Positions 9,960-19,624 of a DNA stretch of 64,000 nt are shown piece by piece. Origin of the DNA: Bufo bufo. Lineage: Eukaryota > Chordata > Amphibia > Anura > Bufonidae. The translations under genes and the position numbers were made by a program. The stretch's first letter is position 1. Every line of letters begins with the position of its first letter. The DNA lies in contig NC_053398.1 of assembly GCF_905171765.1 (NCBI RefSeq), positions 48,452,323-48,516,322 on the forward strand, in the 5' to 3' direction. The notes below the pieces were generated by a model that saw only the letters and a program-made list of their open reading frames with translations, searched no databases and had not been told where the DNA came from.

Positions 9960-11970
9960 GAGCACCTGTCATGTTTCCTGAGGTTCTACAATGCCCAGAC
10001 AGTACAAACACCCCACAAATGACCCCATTTCGGAAAGTAGACACCCTAGGGTATTCGCTGATGGGCATAGTGAGTTCATAGAACTTTTTATTTTTTGTCA
10101 CAAGTTAGCGGAAAATTATGATTTTATTTTTTTTTCTTACAAAGTCTCATATTCCACTAACTTGTGACAAAAAATAAAAAGTTCTATGAACTCACTATGC
10201 CCATCACGAAATACCTTGGGGTCTCTTCTTTCCAAAATGGGGTCACTTGTGGGGTAGTTATACTGCCCTGGCATTCTAGGGGCCCAAATGTGTGGTAAGG
10301 AGTTTGAAATCAAATTCTGTAAAAAATGACCAGTGAAATCCGAAAGGTGCTCTTTGAAATATGGGCCCCTTTGCCCACCTAGGCTGCAAAAAAGTGTCAC
10401 ACATCTGGTATCTCTGTATTCAGGAGAAGTTGAGGAATGTGTTTTGGGGTGTCTTTTTACATATACCCATGCTGGGTGAGATAAATATCTTGGTCAAATG
10501 CCAACTTTGTATAAAAAAATGGAAAAAGTTGTCTTTTGCCAAGATATTTCTCTCACCCAGCATGGGTATATGTAAAATGACACCCCAAAACACATTCCCC
10601 AACTTCTCCTGAGTACCGAGATACCAGATGTGTGACACTTTTTTGCAGCCTAGGTGGGCAAAGGGGCCCATATTCCAAAGAGCACCTTTCGGATTTCACT
10701 GGTCATTTTTTACAGAATTTGATTTTAAACTCCTTACCACACATTTGGGCCCCTAGAATGCCAGGGCAGTATAATTACCCAAGTGACCCCATTTTGGAAA
10801 GAAGACACCCCAAGGTATTCGCTGATGGGCATAGTGAGTTCATGGAAGTTTTTATTTTTTGTCACAAGTTAGTGGAATATGAGACTTTGTAAGAAAAAAA
10901 TAAATTAAAAAAAAATCATCATTTTCCACTAACTTGTGACAAAAAATATAAAATTCTAGGAACTCGCCATGCCCCTCACGGAATACCTTGGGGTGTCTTC
11001 TTTCCAAAATGGGGTCACTTGTGGGGTAGTTATACTGCCCTGGCATTTTCCAGGGGCCCTAATGTGTGGTAAGTAGGTAAATGACCTGTGAAATCCGAAA
11101 GGTGCTCTTTGGAATGTGGGCCCCTTTGCCCACCGAGGCTGCAAAAAAGTGTCACACATGTGGTATCTCCGTACTCGGGAGAAGTTGGGGAATGTGTTTT
11201 GGGGTGTCATTTTACATATACCCATGCTGGGTGAGATAAATATCTTGGTCAAATGCCAACTTTGTATAAAAAAATGGGAAAAGTTGTCTTTTGCCAAGAT
11301 ATTTCTCTCACCCAGCATGGGTATATGTAAAATGACACCCCAAAACACATTCCCCAACTTCTCCTGAGTACGGCGATACCAGATGTGTGACACTTTTTTG
11401 CAGCCTAAATGCGCAAAGGGGCCCACATTCCTTTTATGAGGGCATTTTTAGACATTTGGATCCCAGACTTCTTCTCACGCTTTAGGGACCCTAGAATGCC
11501 AGGGCAGTATAAATACCCCACATGTGACCCCATTTTGGAAAGAAGACACCCCAAGGTATTCAATGAGGGGCATGGCGAGTTCATAGAATTTTTTTTTTTT
11601 TGGCACAAGTTAGCGGAAATTGATTTTATTTATTTTTTTCTCACAAAGTCTCCCTTTCCGCTAACTTGGGACAAAAATTTCAATCTTTCATGGACTTAAT
11701 ATGCCCCTCACGGAATACCTGGGGGTGTCTTCTTTCCGAAATGGGGTCACATGTGGGGTATTTATACTGCCCTGGCATTCTAGGGGCCCTAAAGCGTGAG
11801 AAGAAGTCTGGAATATAAATGTCTAAAAAAATGTACGCATTTGGATTCCGTGAGGGGTATGGTGAGTTCATGTGAGATTTAATTTTTTGACACAAGTTAG
11901 TGGAATATGAGACTTTGTAAGAAAAAAAAATAAATTTCCGCTAACTTGGGCCAAAAAAATGTCTGAATGG
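9960..11970. repeat. Chain of alternating inverted repeats in element A
   Basis: Six fold-back centres occur near 10125, 10520, 10905, 11265, 11620 and 11925, about 300-395 bp apart. Each is a pair of arms such as GTCACAAGTTAGCGGAA or GCCAAGATATTTCTCTCACC facing its inverse. Adjacent arms overlap, so the whole tract is a zigzag of head-to-head and tail-to-tail copies of about 190 bp. Open frames across it on both strands are by-products of the symmetry. Confidence 0.8.
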
Positions 11971-11974
11971 AGCC

Positions 11975-13235
11975 TTACAGAGGGGTGATCAATGACAGGG
12001 GGGGTGATCAATGACAGGGGGGTGATCAATGACAGGGGGGTGATCAATGACAGGGGGGTGATCAGGGAGTCTATATGGGGTGATCACCACAGTCATTGAT
12101 CACGCCCCTGTAAGGCTCCATTCAGACGTCCGTGTGCGTTTTGCGGATCCGATCCATCTATCAGTGGATCCGTAAAAATCATGCGGACATCTGAATGGAG
12201 CTTTACAGGGGGGTGATCAATGACAGGGGGGTAATCAATGACAGGGGGGTGATCAGGGAGTCTATATGGGGTGATCACCACAGTCATTGATCATGCCCCT
12301 GTAAGGCTCCATTCAGACGTCCGTGTGCGTTTTGCGGATCCGATCCATCTATCAGTGGATCCGTAAAAATCATGCGGACGTCTGAATGGAGCTTTACAGG
12401 GGGGTGATCAATGACAGGGGGGTGATCAGGGAGTCTATATGGGGTGATCACCACAGTCATTGATCATGCCCCTGTAAGGCTCCATTCAGACGTCCGTGTG
12501 CGTTTTGCGGATCCGATCCATCTATCAGTGGATCCGTAAAAATCATGCGGACGTCTGAATGGAGCTTTACAGGGGGTTGATCAATGACAGGGGGGTAATC
12601 AATGACAGGGGGGTGATCAGGGAGTCTATATGGGGTGATCACCACAGTCATTGATCATGCCCCTGTAAGGCTCCATTCAGACGTACGTGTGCGTTTTGCG
12701 GATCCGATCCATCTATCAGTGGATCCGTAAAAATCATGCGGACGTCTGAATGGAGCTTTACAGGGGGTTGATCAATGACAGGGGGGTAATCAATGACAGG
12801 GGGGTGATCAGGGAGTCTATATGGGGTGATCACCACAGTCATTGATCACTCCCCTGTAAGGTTCCATTCAGACGTCCGTATGCGTTTTGCGGATCTGATC
12901 CATCTATCAGTGGATCCGTAAAAATCATGCGGACATCTGAATGGAGCTTTACAGGGGGGTGATCAATGACAGGGGGGTAATCAATGACAGGGGGGTGATC
13001 AGGGAGTCTATATGGGGTGATCACCACAGTCATTGATCATGCCCCTGTAAGGCTCCATTCAGACGTCCGTGTGCGTTTTGCGGATCCGATCCATCTATCA
13101 GTGGATCCGTAAAAATCATGCGGACGTCTGAATGGAGCTTTACAGGGGTGTGATCAATGACAGGGGGGTAATCAATGACAGGGGGGTGATCAGGGAGTCT
13201 ATATGGGGTGATCAGGGGTGATCAAGGGTGAATAA
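11975..13235. repeat. 191-bp minisatellite containing a captured MITE (array A)
   Basis: The array starts with 18-bp units (CAGGGGGGTGATCAATGA) and continues with six larger units whose TAAGGCTCCATTCAGACGT landmark falls at 12111, 12302, 12475, 12666, 12857 and 13048. The period is 191 bp except for one of 173 bp, which is exactly one 18-bp subunit shorter. Each large unit holds a 95-bp inverted-repeat segment, GGCTCCATTCAGACGTCCG to CGGACGTCTGAATGGAGC, bordered by TAA and TTA, like a small Harbinger MITE. Confidence 0.88.
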
Positions 13236-13676
13236 GGGGTTAATAAGTGACAGGGGGGGGTGTAGTGTAGTGTGGTGCTTGGTGCAACATATTACTGAGC
13301 TACCTGTGTCCTCTGGTGGTCGATCCAAACAAAGGGGACCACCAGAGGACCAGGTAGCAGGTATATTAGACGCTGTTATCATAACAGTGTCTAATATACC
13401 TGTTAGGGGTTAAAAAAATCACATCTCCAGCCTGCCAGCGAACGATCGCCGCTGGCAGGCTGGAGATCCACTTTCTTACCATCCGTTCCTGTGAGCGCGC
13501 GCGCCTGTGTGCGCGCGTTCACAGGAAATCTCGGCCATCGCGAGAGGACGCGCCGGCGCGTCCACTCGGAAGGAATCAACCACCTCCAGGACGCGTCTGT
13601 GCGTACAGCGGTCCGGAGGTGGTTAAACAAAATTAGGCAGGTGCATAAATTTGGGCACCACAAAAAAGAAATAAAA

Positions 13677-14064
13677 TCAATATTTAGTAGATCCTCCTTT
13701 TGCAGAAATTTCAGCCTCTAAACGCTTCCTGTAGGTTCCAATGAGAGTCTGGATTCTGGTTGAAGGTATTTTGGACCATTCCTCTTTACAAAACATCTTT
13801 AGTTCATTCAGGTTTGATGGCTTCCGAGCATGGATAGCTCTCTTTAAGTCACACCACAGATTTTCAATTATATTCAGGTCTGGGGACTGAGATGGCCATT
13901 CCAGAACGTTGTACTTGTTCCTCAGCATAAATGCCTTAGTGGATTTTGAGCAGTGTTTAGGGTCGTTGTCTTGTTGAAAGATCCAGCCCCGGCGCAGCTT
14001 CAGCTTTGTCACTGATTCCTGGACATTGGTCTCCAGAATCTGCTGGTACTGAGTGGAATCCATG
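13677..14064 (-). pseudogene. Tc1 transposase 1, C-terminal part
   Basis: This minus-strand frame ends at 13677 and encodes the second and third catalytic blocks: FQQDNDPKHCSKSTK with the second Asp, and SPDLNIIENLWCDLKRA with the Glu of the DD34E triad. It ends in ISAKGGSTKY, the normal Tc1 C-terminus. The solo LTR at 14065 separates it from the N-terminal part. Transposase cuts and pastes the element at TA sites in the nucleus; this copy is disrupted. Confidence 0.9.
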
Positions 14065-14969
14065 TGCAGCGTACTCAAGTTGTGTGTAGAAATGTGTTCC
14101 TGGGTGTAGTAGTGCAATAGACACTAACCTGAGACGGCTGACTCTCTGCATAGGCAGGTGATGGTAGAAATTGTTCGTGACGCCAGTGCCAATTAAACGG
14201 TGGCACGCCGTTTGCGGATAGCAGGAATAAATGAGGAACACCATGAGGTTAAAGCAGAACTCCAACTTTAGTAGGTTTCATAGAGACAATAATGGAATCG
14301 CAGTTCCTTGACATACAGTCGATTTTTCAATACGGTTGATGCAGGCAATACAGATTGAGCAAGGTGATTACAGAGTGTTAAACACAGGACTTGCAGTACA
14401 GGAGCTTGCACTCTATCTCTGACTGATCCTGGAATATAGCAAATCTTCTCCAAGGCCCAATAACCTAGCTCTGGCTTTATATCCTTGGTTTTAGCTTTAT
14501 AGAGTACCTCCTCTGTTCTCTTGAGTACCTCTTGCTCCCTTTGATCTTTGCCTCTGTCTCGCTCTCAGCTTCCTCAGGCTCTTTAACTTCAGTATTCCTG
14601 TTTCTGCATAAGGGAATTCAGGAGGGGGACCTTCTCCTGAAGGCAGGCTTCAGGCCTGGACTGGTTTCTGACATTGTCTAATCTCCAACTGTAGACTACA
14701 GACACTAGACTCCGTCTCCCCTTCACTTCCCTGACTGGGCCTTATATAAACTAGGGCTCTCTAGCTCCCTCTAGTGACTAGAAGCTGAAATGACACCCCT
14801 AGCAGGCCTGTACATGCAAGTTTCACAGCAATAGGGAAATACATAGCATTACATTACATGACATTTTATAAAACTGACATATACCAACTTCCCCATAAAC
14901 AAGGGGGGGACGACAGCACAACAAGTAACACTCTGGTAGTGACGGGCATTACAGTCCCCGTACACTACA
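14065..14969. mobile_element. Solo LTR (905 bp), TSD CATG
   Basis: Starts TGCAGCGTAC and ends GTACACTACA (TG...CA with imperfect short inverted ends), flanked by CATG at 14061-14064 and 14970-14973. Removing it restores reading continuity of the Tc1 transposase, which confirms both boundaries. A TATATAAA box near 14742 on the plus strand suggests plus orientation. No internal retroelement genes remain, as expected after LTR-LTR recombination. The family is not assigned. Confidence 0.72.
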
Positions 14970-15490
14970 CATGCGTCCCTCAACTTTGACCAGATTCCCA
15001 GTCCCTGCACTGGCCACACAGCCCCACAGCATGATGGAACCACCACCATATTTTACTGTAGGTAGCAGGTGTTTTTCTTGGAATGCTGTGTTCTTTTTCC
15101 TCCATGCATAACGCCCCTTGTTATGGCCAAATAACTCAATTTTAGTTTCATCAGTCCACAGCACCTTATTCCAAAATGAAGCTGGCTTGTCCAAATGTGC
15201 TTTAGCCCACCTCAAGCGGCACTTTTTGTGCTGTGGGCAGAGAAAATGCTTCCTCTGCATCACTCTCGCATACAGCATCTCCTTGTGTAAAGTGCGCCCA
15301 ATGGCTGAACGATGCACAGTGACTCCATCTGCAGCAAGATGATGTTGTAGGTCTTTGGTGCTGGTCTGTGGGTTGACTCTGACTGTTCTCACCATTCGTC
15401 GCTGTCTATCCAAGATTTTTCTTGGTCTGCCACTTCGAGCCTTAACTTGAACTGAGCCTGTGGTCTTCCATTTCCTCAATATGTTCCTAA
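14970..15490 (-). pseudogene. Tc1 transposase 1, middle part
   Basis: Read on the minus strand, this holds the helix-turn-helix linker (GSVQVKARSGRPRKI, the GRPR motif), the second DNA-binding helices, and the catalytic start WTDETKIELFGHNKGRYAW with the first Asp. It continues to the GGGSIMLWGC block. It is broken upstream by a Harbinger MITE and downstream by the solo LTR. The first helix-turn-helix continues at 15992-16090 in degraded form. Confidence 0.9.
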
Positions 15491-15988
15491 GGCTACTTTC
15501 ACACTAGCGTTCGGGTGTCCGCTCGTGCGCACCGTTTGAAGGGGATCACGAGCGGCCCCGAACGCATCCGTCTGGCCCCAATGCATTCTCAGTGGAGGCG
15601 GATCCACTGAGAATGCATCCGCCTGCCAGCGCTCAGCCTCCGCTCCGCTCAGTGAGCGGACACCTGAACGCTGCTTGCAGCGTTCGGGTGTCCGCCTGGC
15701 CGTGCGGAGGCGAGCGGATCCGTCCAGACTTACAATGTAAGTCAATGGGGACGGATCCGCTTGAAGATGACACTATATGGCTCAATCTTCAAGCGGATCC
15801 GTTCCCCATTGACTTTCAATGTAAAGTCTGAACGGATCCGCTCAGACAACTTTCACACTTAGAAAATTTTCTAAGTTTTAATGCAGACGCATCCGTTCTG
15901 AACGGATGCGAACGTCTGCATTATCGGAGCGGATCCGTCTGATGAAACATCAGACGGATCCGCTCCGAACGCTAGTGTGAACGTAGCC
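15491..15988. mobile_element. PIF/Harbinger-type MITE (copy 3)
   Basis: The ends are GGCTACTTTCACACTAGCG and CGCTAGTGTGAACGTAGCC. The flanking triplets are TAA (15488-15490) and TTA (15989-15991), both TWA but not identical, so one has probably mutated. The interior is rich in inverted GCGGATCCG-type motifs. It interrupts the Tc1 transposase. Confidence 0.78.
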
Positions 15989-16646
15989 TTACTGTGGAAA
16001 CAGACAGCTGAAATCTCTGAGACAGCTTTCTGTATCCTTCCCCTAAACCATGATGGTGAACAATCTTTGTCTTCAGGTCATTTGAGAGTTGTTTTGAGAC
16101 CCCCATGTTGCTACTCTTCAGAGAAAATTAAAAGAGGAGGGAAACTTACAATGGACCCCCTTAAATACTATTTCTCATAATTGGATTCACCTGTGTATGT
16201 AGGTCAGGGGTCACTGAGCTTACCAAGCCAATTTGAGTTCCAATAATTAGTTCTAAAGGTTTTGGAATCAATAAAATGACAACAGTGCCCAAATTTATGC
16301 ACCTGCCTAATTTTTTTTAAACAATTATAGCACACTTTCTGTAAATCCAATAATCTTTATTTCACTTGTGTGTGTCTCCTATATGATATATTTAACTGAC
16401 ATTTTTTATTGTAACAACCAACGATTTATACAGGAAAATCATGACGATTAACAAGGTTGCCCAAACTTTCGCATCCCACTGTATAACACCTTCCCTCCAG
16501 CCAGAGGTGTAACTTGACCAGCATGCACCTTCTATAAAACAGGTGTCTTCTCATGAGGTACAAGGGTCTTTGGGGCCCCTCAGGCTCCTGGGCCCGGTAG
16601 CGACTGCTACCTCTGCACCCCCTATAGCTACGCCCCTGAGTCCAGG

Positions 16647-17166
16647 TAATGAAGCAAAAGAGTGTTTATTTCACACTTGCTCAAACAGAAAAGCAGAACA
16701 GTCACTTGGTGTTAGTTCACACACAAAATAATAGAGAGCTTCACCTGGCTCCTTTACTGGAAAGAGTCCTGTCCTGGCTGATCGCACAGCCACATAAAGT
16801 TTTCTCACAGGATGCTGGGTGCTCTGTACTCCTGTGTCGGGGTCCAGGCCTCAGCTCCACACATTGAAAAAACAACCCAGACTCACAGTGATTTTCCTTC
16901 CTTCTCCTCACAGCTGAGGTTGCTGCCTGGGAATTTAAATCCCAGCTCCAAAACCTGGTTCTAGAAAGTGGGGAGTAGGCACCCGCCCAACTCTTTACCT
17001 ACTCCCAGTAAAAAACGGCCCGGATTGGCTTTGCAGCCATACTAAGTATTAAAGGTGTCAACAGCTTCTGCTGTTAACACACAAAATCCTGCTCTTACCT
17101 CAACGAGGCCAGGAACCTCGGTGACACGTATCTGCCATCCATTACAGTACCCTGCACCTTACCACA
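16647..17166 (-). repeat. 5' LTR of Gmr1-like element, outer part
   Basis: Continues the LTR after the hAT MITE and ends TTACCACA at 17166, the inverse of the TGTGG start. GTGTTTATTTCACAC near 16660 is an AATAAA polyadenylation signal on the minus strand. From 16850 on it matches the 3' LTR. Confidence 0.8.
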
Positions 17167-17202
17167 ATATGCACACATAGAGATATATATAGACACATAT
17201 AT

Positions 17203-17650
17203 ACTGTGGGGACTCTCTCTGGTAGGACTAGCGGACGAACTAGAGAGGCAACAAGTTCTTTAGATCAAACAGTTCAGTGTTTTATTCACACTTTAGGCAA
17301 GTGATAAACAAACAGTCATATTCAAACAAAAAGTCACCTTGCGGTGTTGGTGGTAATTCACACCATGCAGCAATTCTGCCTCCAAGAGTCCTTGCTGATA
17401 GCAGCACCAACCTGTTTTCACGCCACACAGGTAGCAAGCCTCACAGACCCCAACACAAGGCTCCCAGACCCCAACACAGAGACCTGGCTTCTGAGCCCAG
17501 CTGCCTATTTAAGGACAGCCAGGTGTTGCCAAAACCCGGACCGGCATTTAAAATCCGGTCCGGTATCTGACCTCACCTGGCTGTAAATCAGCCCAGCAGC
17601 ACATGCTGGGAGGAAAATACCTGTTTTCCCAGACCAAACCTCTCACTTAT
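17203..17650 (-). repeat. Related LTR fragment
   Basis: It begins TGTGGGGACTCTCTCTGGTAG, close to the start of the Gmr1-like LTR (TGTGGGGAATTACTCTGGTAG), and has a similar minus-strand AATAAA signal near 17280. No matching right end or TSD was found, so it looks truncated near 17650. Confidence 0.5.
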
Positions 17651-18009
17651 TTTTCTACTTGGAGGTTGCAGAAGAGGAGCAGTCAGGAGGCACGGAGGAG
17701 GAGGGGGAGCACCTCTGATAGCATGCAGAGAGGTTTTTTCTTACTGACTTCAGCATGTCTCCCTCTGAGCGTGGACCGGGCAGCATCAATCAGATGCTGA
17801 TTTATAATGCTGCTGCCCTGCGGTCTTCAGCCTGCACTCCCAACAGAAGGGAAGGGGGGGGGGGCTCATATTATAAACATAGTTTATTAACTATAAACTG
17901 TCTGTGCAGAGAAGACATTGGAGGGTGGGGCCTTCCATGCACTCCGGGCCCCCCTGTGCTGTGGGCCCCATAGCAACGGTGTAGTCTGCCTATATTGGCG
18001 GTACGCCAA
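17651..18009. other. Unassigned sequence
   Basis: GA-rich sequence followed by a G-run at 17855-17870 and a gggccccatagcaacgg phrase near 17965 that recalls the right end of CAGGGGC-type hAT MITEs. No open frame of interest and no clear boundaries. Confidence 0.35.
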
Positions 18010-18690
18010 TTGATGTAGTACAATGTTACTTCCTCACTGAACGGCAATTATGACATTTATTTTCAACTTTTTTTTCCTATTTCTACATCCAAAAAAAAGA
18101 AATATAACCATCACAATTTACCGCAGAATGGGTGATGGGACATATGTATATTTCCTTTTTCTACACCACGTAAATGTCTGTAGTACAATGTAACTTCACT
18201 GCTGAATGCCAATTATGACATATATTTTCTCCTTTTTTTCCTATTTCTACACGACCAAAAAAAGTATAACAATCACAATTCACCACAGAACGTGTGGTGG
18301 GACGTACGTATATTTTCTTTTTCTACACCATGTAAATGGCCGTAGTACAATGTAACTTCACCGCTGAATGCCAATTATGACATATATTTTTTTCTATTTT
18401 TCTTTCTATTAATACACCCCCCCAAAAAAAAGTAAAACAATGTAAAATCAACACGGGATGGCTAATAGGACGTACGTATCTATCCTATTAATACGCCCCG
18501 TAAATGGCTGTAGTACAATGTAACTTCACCGCTGAACGGCAATTATGACATATATTGTTTCCTTTTTTTCCTTATAATAAACCCTCCGAAAAAAGTAAAA
18601 CAATGTAAAATCACCGCAGAACGACTAATAGGATGTACGTATCTTTTCTATAAATACACCCCGTAAATGACTGTATTACAGAACTTACAC
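18010..18690. repeat. Roughly 160-bp tandem repeat, about four copies
   Basis: A phrase like GTAGTACAATGTAACTTCAC followed by CCAATTATGACATATAT recurs at about 18017, 18179, 18339 and 18509, with a partial fifth copy near 18670. Each unit ends with a GTACGTAT and a CCGTAAATG motif. AT-rich, non-coding; probably the interior of a hAT-type element ending at 19163. Confidence 0.7.
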
Positions 18691-19163
18691 CCCAATCACA
18701 AGCAAGGTTTGCTGGAATTAGTGATGTATCATATAGTGCAAACACACTAAAAACAATTTGGATCCCCAAGTGCAGCAAGGTGTAATAGAATTGCTCCTAT
18801 TGCACCCTTTTCTCCTTTTATAGAGTGGATGATGCCTCCCTATTCTTTCCCTACACCTTGACTAATCTTTCCCTGAACTTAGCACACTGGAAAATGGCAG
18901 AATCCAAAATGGCTGAGAGTATTTATAGGGCTGTGACATCACAGGGGCTTACTGGCTGCTGATTGGCTGAATGCATGGCATTGTGGGTGAACACTCGTTC
19001 CCAGAGTTCTTTGCTCTATGTCCTAACACGTGCAGCAGCCATTTTAGGAAAAAATGTGATTCGTTACCACGAAGCGTGGGGAAATTCAGATTCAGTGCAA
19101 ATCGAATTTTCCCTGAAATTCTGATCGAATTCTACTTTGTCAACTTCAATTCGCTCATCTCTA
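18691..19163. mobile_element. Right end of a non-autonomous hAT-type element
   Basis: The segment ends CAATTCGCTCATCTCTA at 19163, the inverse of TAGAGATGAGCGAA-type ends seen at 40174 and, in variant form, at 58800. The left end was not identified. It contains a gctgctgattggctga motif common to this family of ends. No transposase. Confidence 0.5.
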
Positions 19164-19543
19164 CGTGTAATGTAAGTATAAAAAAAGTATAAAAAAATAA
19201 CACTAATCATGCAAAACAAACTGCCCCTCAGTTTAACTGAGACTATACTGTACATTTCATCAGAACAACAAATTAGGAAACCCATTCTAATACTTTATTT
19301 TAGTGTGAATTTAATAAAACTAAAAGATACATAGAAAAGTGTTACAACAGCCCTATGTGGCACAAAAATTACAACATGTTTTGGTCGTCCAAGAAATAAA
19401 AAAGAATAAGGCCAGGGAACCACCACAAATGCAAAAAAAAAACTAAAAACTCAAATTTGGAAATGACACAAACTGATCACAAATTAGGTTAAATTATAGA
19501 AAGACTTGGATCGGTGTTCATATGACATAAATATATTCTGCTC

Positions 19544-19557
19544 CTTTCTCCAATAGG
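19544..19557 (+). promoter_or_regulatory. Probable splice acceptor before the fucosyltransferase coding exon
   Basis: A pyrimidine-rich CTCCTTTCTCCAATAG ends in AG at 19557, 67 bases before the ATG. Vertebrate genes of this family often keep the whole coding sequence in one exon behind non-coding 5' exons. The upstream exons and promoter were not found in this window. Confidence 0.5.
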
Positions 19558-19624
19558 TTCAGCATACTTGTCAAAACAGTTTCATCTCCAGTTATAAACT
19601 GTTCCATTGATTCCACTTATATAA

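Larger units (their letters stand above)
9524..13622. mobile_element. TTAA-target non-autonomous element A, 4.1 kb
   Basis: The ends are CCACCTC and GAGGTGG, flanked by TTAA at 9520-9523 and 13623-13626. The Tc1 inverted repeat, which is intact at 16305-16330, shows the empty site with a single TTAA. Inside are a chain of palindromes (9960-11970), a G-rich minisatellite (11975-13235) and a distal GC-rich hairpin region (13290-13622). It has the same layout as 42732-47110. There is no transposase; superfamily piggyBac or Kolobok. Confidence 0.88.
9346..16481 (-). mobile_element. Tc1/mariner element 1, long inverted repeats, split by three insertions
   Basis: The element begins CAGTGGGATGCGAAAGTTTG after TA (9344-9345) and ends in its inverse CACTG followed by TA (16482-16483). 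The inverted repeats are about 170-200 bp long, with internal matches at GTTTGGGCAACCTTG and GTGCTATAATTG. It encodes a DD34E transposase on the minus strand, now split. Insertions are a TTAA element (9524-13622), a solo LTR (14065-14969) and a Harbinger MITE (15491-15988). Without these the element would be about 1.6 kb, normal for Tc1. Confidence 0.92.
9186..16638. mobile_element. hAT-type MITE (split), TSD AGTCCAGG
   Basis: The ends are CAGGGGCATAGCTAAAGG on the left and CTATAGCTACGCCCCTG on the right, near-perfect inverted repeats. Both are flanked by the 8-bp direct repeat AGTCCAGG (9178-9185 and 16639-16646). An 8-bp duplication with CAGGG ends fits hAT. Only about 315 bp is the MITE itself (9186-9345 and 16482-16638); the rest is a Tc1 element and its cargo. 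No transposase of its own. Confidence 0.88.
4606..17166 (-). mobile_element. Gmr1-like Ty3/Gypsy LTR retrotransposon, interrupted
   Basis: This is a minus-strand element. Its 5' LTR is at the right (9124-9185 plus 16647-17166) and a truncated 3' LTR is at 4606-4920. On the minus strand the order is gag (about 8.9-8.1 kb), protease (about 8.05 kb), integrase (7.7-6.4 kb), reverse transcriptase (6.3-5.6 kb) and RNase H (5.5-4.85 kb). Gypsy-type protein sequence with integrase before reverse transcriptase is the order known for Gmr1-like elements of fish and other deuterostomes. All genes carry stops or frameshifts. A hAT MITE with nested cargo splits the 5' LTR. Confidence 0.85.

Noticed and set aside
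10361..11426. Recurring frames of 83-156 residues (MGPFAHLGCKKV type) on both strands
   Set aside because: They arise from palindromic repeat arms, occur on both strands at the same place, and vary in length with the repeat. No sign of a real gene.
11975..12065. G-quadruplex-forming tract (runs of six G)
   Set aside because: G-runs are separated by 12-base spacers, longer than favoured loops. Possible but not supported from sequence alone.
12093..13033. Repeated 64-residue frames (HPPVIDYPPVID type)
   Set aside because: They are the minisatellite translated. Period and breaks follow the DNA repeat, not a protein. The same applies to 45446-46519.
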